A stretch of 9,211 nucleotides of DNA from assembly GCA_016839245.1 (NCBI GenBank), contig JAEOUN010000133.1, positions 1-9,211 on the forward strand, written 5' to 3'. A model generated the notes under the pieces. The model ran no database searches. It was not told the DNA's origin and was given only the letters and a program-made list of their open reading frames with translations. Source of the stretch: Candidatus Thorarchaeota archaeon. Lineage in GTDB: Archaea; Asgardarchaeota; Thorarchaeia; Thorarchaeales; Thorarchaeaceae. This document shows positions 5,702 to 9,211 of the stretch, in pieces (within the stretch, counting starts at the first letter, position 1; every line of letters starts with the position of its first letter). A program made the translations under genes and the position numbers.

Positions 5702-6136
5702 TCAGATTGCAATAATCTCTGTTTGATGTTCTATTGGACACTTCATACTATTCCCAACAAAGCAATACTTTGCCGCTAATTCTAGAGCTCGAGATATTCT
5801 ATTCTGTATGTCTTCAAATGCAATTTCCACTCGTGTTTTCATCTCAATTTTTGTTATCTCATAACTTCGTCCTACTTTCTCTAAAATTCCAACAGCATCA
5901 CAATTGAACGAACTAAATTCAATATGCATCTTCTCAGTAAAGTTCACGAAACCATTCATGTAGCAAATGGCAGCTGATGCTACAAAAAGATCCTCTGGAG
6001 AATGAAAAGATGGTTCACTCTCACTACTCTTTGATGGACCCGTTCTAATTTTGACTTTTCCATCAATCGATATCTCTCCACTCTTTCCACCTATCCATTC
6101 CAAATTGACTGGGAATAATACCGATTCTTCACCCAC
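5702..6136 (-). CDS. OsmC/Ohr-family protein, copy 2 (tandem paralogue)
   Basis: This is a second 144-residue OsmC-like protein directly upstream of copy 1. By hand, the two align end to end without gaps at about 40% identity. All four cysteines fall at the same positions (C58, C79, C125, C133), including the SPEDLFVASAAIC and KYCFVGNSMKCPIEH motifs. Differences cluster in residues 30-45 and around C58 (AIC-YMNG against TSC-FMTT), which may mean different substrates. The GTG at 6136 is chosen because AGGTGA lies 5 bases upstream and it matches the start of copy 1; a GTG three codons earlier overlaps that ribosome site. It lies 59 bases after the methyltransferase gene. Function as a peroxide or thiol reductase is from the family only. 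Confidence 0.87.
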   Translation of the reverse strand: MGEESVLFPVNLEWIGGKSGEISIDGKVKIRTGPSKSSESEPSFHSPEDLFVASAAICYMNGFVNFTEKMHIEFSSFNCDAVGILEKVGRSYEITKIEMKTRVEIAFEDIQNRISRALELAAKYCFVGNSMKCPIEHQTEIIAI

Positions 6137-6195
6137 TCTCTTCACCTGCTATCCATAACTTGTTTTTTTTCTGAAAAGTGTTAGTACTAATCTTT

Positions 6196-6969
6196 TCATG
6201 TTCTTCTAAATTTGAATATTGCAAAGAATGGGATTCTTCGCTCTCTCTCAAAAAAGGTATCATCATCTATCGGTCTTGGCTCTCTATATTCCACCAATTG
6301 AAAATTCAATGTGATGAAGGTATTCAGATATGTTTCGAGAGTCCTATGGTAGAAGCTTATTGGTACAGGAAACTTGTCCCCTTTCTGCGTCTTCCAGTAT
6401 CGTTGATATTCTCTCTCATCAAAATAACGATCAACTTTGAAAAACAATCCATCACGTCTTCCAGATTTCGGATTTTTCTCTCCCATCTCCCATGATCCAG
6501 GTCCATAGAAGTTAAAGGCTGGATGAACTATTGAAACCACAAGAATGCCTCCTGTTTTTAAAATCCTGTGGAATTCAGATATTGCCTCATATAGACAAGG
6601 CACATTGAGTAAAACGAGATTGGATAGAACAATGTCGAACTTCTCGTCATCTATTGAGTCCAAATCGCAGATATCTGCAACCTTGTAGTCTATGGTCAGC
6701 TCATCATCTTTTGTAGATTTCATTGCAGTATTGATGAGATGTTTTGAGATGTCAATGGCTGTGACAATTGCTCCTCTCTTTGCGTAGTATCTAGAGAGAT
6801 ATCCTTCTCCGCAACCCGCATCTAAGAGAGTTTTTCCATCAACATCACCAAGAAGATCTTCTACACAGGGATTGAGAATGGATCTATGATGTGGTGTTCC
6901 AACTCCTGAGATAAGTTCAGCATATGCATTGGCATTGGTTTCCCATTGTTCTCTCACTCTATCATCCAT
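6196..6969 (-). CDS. Class I SAM-dependent methyltransferase, substrate unknown
   Basis: This is a 257-residue soluble methyltransferase of the Rossmann-fold class I (Methyltransf_11-like). Motif I, LLDAGCGEGYLSRYYAKRG (48-66), binds SAM; the acidic residue ending strand 2 is D73 in VTAIDIS; KVADICDLD (96-104) matches the adenine-contacting acidic motif; FDIVLSNLVLLNV (111-123) is the post-II strand; ILKTGGILVVSIVHPAF (136-152) is motif III. The C-terminal half (HRTLETYLNTF, then LNFQLVEYREPRP) is of the type found in small-molecule methyltransferases such as UbiE/SmtA-like enzymes. The ATG at 6969 follows GGAAGGAA; an in-frame ATG 45 bases earlier abuts the upstream gene. It lies second in the cluster, 45 bases after the DUF302 gene. 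The substrate cannot be read from sequence; a thiol or other detoxification substrate is only a guess from neighbours. Confidence 0.85.
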   Translation of the reverse strand: MDDRVREQWETNANAYAELISGVGTPHHRSILNPCVEDLLGDVDGKTLLDAGCGEGYLSRYYAKRGAIVTAIDISKHLINTAMKSTKDDELTIDYKVADICDLDSIDDEKFDIVLSNLVLLNVPCLYEAISEFHRILKTGGILVVSIVHPAFNFYGPGSWEMGEKNPKSGRRDGLFFKVDRYFDEREYQRYWKTQKGDKFPVPISFYHRTLETYLNTFITLNFQLVEYREPRPIDDDTFFERERRIPFFAIFKFRRT

Positions 6970-7014
6970 GTCTATTCCTTCCTTCGTCGTACTTCTGATG
7001 CTCTTATTAAACAA

Positions 7015-7407
7015 TCAGATTTTATCCCATATTTTTCTTACACGAGTGCCTGTTTCCTCAATGATTGGCTTCATTACACCTTTGGATGCAAGTCCTACCT
7101 CTGATGCAATTTTCATGATGGATGTATGTGCAATCATAACTTTTTCTCCATCTTCATATACAACGAAACTACATGGGAAGATTGTTCCCACATCTTTAGA
7201 TGCATCCAATGCCATCTTTGCTAGTTCGGGAGCGCAAGCAAGGATGAATGTGTAACGTGAGTAATCTACACCCAGTCTATCTTTGAATACAGAGTCAATG
7301 GACCTTGTAAGCATAACAACAAATCCTTCACTGATACAAGCCTGCTCCACTTGCTTCACAGCTTCATCAAATGCGTACTTTGATTCCTTTCTTAAAACAT
7401 CGACCAT
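7015..7407 (-). CDS. DUF302-family protein
   Basis: This is a 130-residue protein matching the DUF302 fold: N-terminal FDEAVKQVEQACISEGFVV (13-31), then DRLGVDY-S-RYTFILACAPELAKMAL (43-67), GTIFPCSFVVYEDGEKV (74-90), and a C-terminal helix (VMKPIIEETGTRVRKIW). C58 in ACAPE and C79 in FPCSFVVYE sit at positions where family members also tend to have Cys. The family has no firmly established enzymatic role; members occur widely in archaea and bacteria, often near redox or sulfur genes. No ribosome site precedes the ATG at 7407; a TTTAA about 25 bases upstream (7431-7435) would suit a leaderless message. A GTG at 7425 is an alternative start. It is first gene of the - strand cluster and divergent from the MFS transporter. 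Confidence 0.82.
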   Translation of the reverse strand: MVDVLRKESKYAFDEAVKQVEQACISEGFVVMLTRSIDSVFKDRLGVDYSRYTFILACAPELAKMALDASKDVGTIFPCSFVVYEDGEKVMIAHTSIMKIASEVGLASKGVMKPIIEETGTRVRKIWDKI

Positions 7408-7516
7408 GAATAAAATTGCATTCACTATTGTTAAATCATTTTCTGTATAGATTCTGATGGTTCAAATAGAATAAGATAAGTGTCTGATATACTGACCTTA
7501 GGACTGGTGTTCCTTT
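7408..7516. promoter_or_regulatory. Divergent promoter region between DUF302 cluster and MFS gene
   Basis: This is a 109-base AT-rich gap between two divergent starts. Towards DUF302, TTTAA (7435-7431 on -) is a TATA candidate for a leaderless start at 7407. Towards the MFS gene there are TCAAATAGAATAAG (7461-7474) and GATATACT (7486-7493). A CTGGTG (7505-7510 region) may serve as a weak ribosome site for the TTG at 7517. No clear operator repeat was found. Confidence 0.4.
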
Positions 7517-8704
7517 TTGAGTGATATTGAGATAGACCCACTTGAGACCAGCTCTGAGAGAGATCCTGCGCTAGTCTTTGGAGCGGCTTCTTTGATGAAT
7601 GATGCTGGATCAGATATGATTGCACCTATTTGGCCAACTTTTCTTACTACTCAGCTCGGATTGAGTGCTGGACAAGTACAGATAGTAGATGGGTTGGCTC
7701 TCATGGTCACTTCACTTTCAAAACTTGGTGCTGGTTATGGTTCTGATAAAACAGGCAAAAGAAAGGCATTCATTACAATAGGCTACGCATTATCTGCATT
7801 TGCTAGAATTGGTTTTGTTCTTGCAACATTTGCTTACCATTACTTGCAGGTCATCCTTTGGAAATCCATGGATCGTCTCGGAAAAATGAGAGGCCCTCCA
7901 CGAGATGCCATTGTTGCTGGATATGCAGCTGAAGAGAAACGTGGAAGCGCTTTTGGAATCCTCAGAGCCTTAGATACCGGAGGAGCAGTCATAGGTACGA
8001 TAATCACATTCCTCCTGTTCTCTTACTTGGGATACATAGGCATCATACTCTTAGCAGTAGTTCCAAGTCTTGGATCAATCATTATAGTTTCAGTATTTAT
8101 CAAAGAAAAGAGAGGAAAGGATGTATTCAAAGGAGTAAGCTTTCGAGGACTAGACACTAATCTCAAGATCTTCCTTTTGGCCTCGGTCTTATTTGCACTT
8201 GCTACATTTAGTTATTCTCTATTAATTCTATACTCTGCGAACTTTGGTTATAACGTACTTCAACAGACGCTTCTCTACCTCCTATTCACTACAGTATATG
8301 CGGCAGCTGCATATCCATTTGGTCGTTTATCTGATAGAGTCGGAAGAAAACCCATTCTGATTGCTGCATTCATGTTTCTTATTCTAACAGCACTTTGGGC
8401 TAACATGTTTACAGTTGATATGTTAACAATAATTCCTCTCTTCATCTTTTTTGGATTGATGAATGGAGCCTTAGACCCTGTCCAGACAAGTTACGTGGCT
8501 GATCTAGTTGAGGAAGAACGCCGCGCAAGTATCATCGGAGCATTTCAGATGGCTGTTGGTATTGCAGCTTTTCCTGCTGGATTAATAATTGGTTATCTCT
8601 GGGACACAATCAATCCACAGGCAGCTTTTCTCTATTCAATCCTCACTACATTTGTTGCACTTGTATTATTATTGGCTATAAGACCCAAAAAGAGCGTTGG
8701 CTAA
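7517..8704 (+). CDS. Major facilitator superfamily transporter
   Basis: This is a 395-residue polytopic inner-membrane protein with about 12 hydrophobic segments, the usual MFS size. The first half starts with FGAASLMNDAGSDMIAPIWPTFL (TM1, about 21-43), followed by TM2 and the cytoplasmic motif A, GYGSDKTGKRK (73-83). DRLGKMRGPPRDAIV (119-133) recalls a subgroup signature in loop 4-5. The second half repeats motif A as GRLSDRVGRKP (269-279), followed by TM segments to about 390. A central loop at 195-212 (EKRGKDVFKGVSF) links the halves. The TTG at 7517 is the only start that keeps TM1 whole; the next ATG (7595) would cut into it. Substrate is unknown: a drug, sugar or metabolite exporter all fit. 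It diverges from the DUF302-OsmC cluster, so the two may share regulation, and it converges on tRNA-Ala 15 bases past its stop. Confidence 0.87.
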   Translation: MSDIEIDPLETSSERDPALVFGAASLMNDAGSDMIAPIWPTFLTTQLGLSAGQVQIVDGLALMVTSLSKLGAGYGSDKTGKRKAFITIGYALSAFARIGFVLATFAYHYLQVILWKSMDRLGKMRGPPRDAIVAGYAAEEKRGSAFGILRALDTGGAVIGTIITFLLFSYLGYIGIILLAVVPSLGSIIIVSVFIKEKRGKDVFKGVSFRGLDTNLKIFLLASVLFALATFSYSLLILYSANFGYNVLQQTLLYLLFTTVYAAAAYPFGRLSDRVGRKPILIAAFMFLILTALWANMFTVDMLTIIPLFIFFGLMNGALDPVQTSYVADLVEEERRASIIGAFQMAVGIAAFPAGLIIGYLWDTINPQAAFLYSILTTFVALVLLLAIRPKKSVG

Positions 8705-8719
8705 TTTATCTGTTTGAAA

Positions 8720-8824
8720 TGGTGGACCGGGGGGGAATTGAACCCCCGACCTTCTGAAGTATCGGTCTACAGGGTAGGCCTACAGGCTTGCGAATCAGAC
8801 GATCTACCACTGATCTACCGGCCC
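8720..8824 (-). tRNA. tRNA-Ala(CGC) with a 30-nt intron at 37/38; CCA encoded
   Basis: On the - strand GGGCCGG (8824-8818) pairs with CCGGTCC (8730-8724), including the G3-U70 pair that identifies alanine tRNAs. Discriminator A (8723) and an encoded CCA (8722-8720) follow. The D arm is GATC-AGTGGTA-GATC. The anticodon stem TCTGA/TCAGA holds TTCGCA|T with anticodon CGC (8792-8790). The variable loop is AGGTC and the T arm is GGGGG-TTCAATT-CCCCC. Removing 30 nt after A37 leaves 72 nt plus CCA. All elements agree on alanine. The gene is convergent with the MFS gene. Confidence 0.93.
8759..8788 (-). other. tRNA-Ala intron at 37/38 (30 nt)
   Basis: The intron lies between A37 (8789) and T38 (8758). 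T33-C34-G35 pairs with CGA near its 3' end, and bulges CAA and ACT, cut after their second base, give the expected junction, so this is a near-canonical bulge-helix-bulge with one U-U mismatch. The intron contains the palindrome GTAGGCCTAC and two copies of CCTGTAG. Confidence 0.75.
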
Positions 8825-8842
8825 ATTATCAAGTTCAGTCTA

Positions 8843-8853
8843 TTTCATATTTC
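8843..8853 (-). promoter_or_regulatory. TATA-like promoter of tRNA-Ala
   Basis: GAAATATGAAA on the - strand is centred about 25 bases upstream of the tRNA 5' end, where an archaeal TATA box belongs. The sequence is a looser match than that of tRNA-Leu. Confidence 0.45.
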
Positions 8854-8949
8854 TTAAGAAGTTTATCTGATTGGGAAATAATACTATAATGTTCTCTCAT
8901 GCCTATTGGTCTATAGAAACAGCTCTCAACTATCTTCATGACTGATGTT

Positions 8950-8967
8950 AACAAGCTTCAGCTTGTT
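8950..8967. repeat. Perfect 7-bp hairpin AACAAGC-TTCA-GCTTGTT
   Basis: AACAAGC (8950-8956) pairs perfectly with GCTTGTT (8961-8967) around TTCA. It lies between tRNA-Ala and the last gene. It could be an RNA hairpin or a protein binding site; no U-tract follows, so it is a poor terminator. Confidence 0.45.
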
Positions 8968-9021
8968 GTATCAATCCACAGTCACAAGTGATTTTATTCT
9001 AATATATGCCATAATTATAAT

Positions 9022-9026
9022 GGTGA
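9022..9026 (+). promoter_or_regulatory. Ribosome binding site GGTGA of the last gene
   Basis: GGTGA sits 6 bases before the ATG at 9033 and decides that start. It has the same form as the sites of the winged-helix gene and both OsmC genes. Confidence 0.55.
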
Positions 9027-9032
9027 ATAATA

Positions 9033-9211
9033 ATGCAAATATTCGACCCACTAGACCCAATGATGCTACTCTTCTATGGATTGATAATAACAGTGATCTT
9101 CTTGGCATATGTTTCAAGAATTCGTCGTCCCTCTGAAATAAAACCCACCTTTGATGATGTCGGTACTATGGTCGGCAACAGAGTTGAGGAGATTACAACG
9201 GGAGCAGTGCA
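9033..9211 (+). CDS. Unrecognised protein with one N-terminal membrane segment (3' end outside window)
   Basis: The frame is open from ATG 9033 to the window edge, giving 59 complete codons. After MQIFDPLDP comes one strong hydrophobic stretch, MMLLFYGLIITVIFLAYV (about 10-27), flanked by a basic SRIRRP. The remainder, IKPTFDDVGTMVGNRVEEITTGAV, is soluble and mixed-charge. This suggests a single-pass protein with the basic side and main domain in the cytoplasm. The start is supported by GGTGA 6 bases upstream and an in-frame stop at 9024-9026. Another frame (8945-9136) is also open but has no such ribosome site and looks less protein-like. Family and function are not recognised. Confidence 0.65.
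   Translation, partial: MQIFDPLDPMMLLFYGLIITVIFLAYVSRIRRPSEIKPTFDDVGTMVGNRVEEITTGAV

Noticed and set aside
6178..6495. 105-codon + strand frame antisense to the methyltransferase
   Set aside because: It overlaps the methyltransferase C terminus, whose own frame carries clear motifs.
8945..9136. 63-codon frame overlapping the last gene
   Set aside because: No ribosome site, contains the hairpin, and has less protein-like composition than the 9033 frame, which stays open to the edge.
1..9211. CRISPR array, insertion sequence, prophage or toxin-antitoxin pair
   Set aside because: No regularly spaced repeats, transposase, integrase or typical toxin motifs were seen on either strand.

Overview
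The window looks like archaeal chromosomal DNA of moderately low GC. Four things point that way: an archaeal-type UMP kinase, an archaeal-type valyl-tRNA synthetase, two tRNA genes interrupted by short introns at splicing-endonuclease-type positions, and TATA-like elements about 25-30 bases upstream of both tRNA genes. Protein genes often carry a GGTGA- or AAGGAG-type ribosome binding site. The lineage cannot be fixed from the sequence alone. An Asgard or other mesophilic uncultured archaeon would fit, but that is only an impression.

Layout, left to right. (1) The 3' part of a family X DNA polymerase gene (PHP exonuclease domain), + strand, cut by the window edge. (2) Fourteen bases past its stop, on the - strand, a tRNA-Leu(CAA) gene that I read as carrying two introns: 32 nt at 37/38 and 30 nt inside the T loop. 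(3) A 354-base gap with the tRNA promoter, a perfect 7-bp inverted repeat and a startless hydrophobic reading frame that may be a gene relic. (4) A - strand pair, UMP kinase (pyrH) followed by a small winged-helix protein. (5) Divergent from it, valS on the + strand, ending in a hairpin shared with the convergent cluster. (6) A - strand cluster, transcribed right to left: DUF302 protein, SAM-dependent methyltransferase, and two tandem OsmC-family proteins. (7) A divergent MFS transporter. (8) A tRNA-Ala(CGC) gene with a 30-nt intron, convergent with the MFS gene. (9) The 5' end of an unrecognised protein with one N-terminal membrane segment.

Working together: UMP kinase, ValRS, PolX and the tRNAs are housekeeping. 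The most module-like part is DUF302-methyltransferase-OsmC-OsmC with the divergent transporter. This could be a thiol/peroxide or electrophile stress or detoxification unit, but that role is inferred from family membership and order only. The strongest unusual signal is the doubly interrupted tRNA-Leu. I found no CRISPR array, insertion sequence or phage gene.
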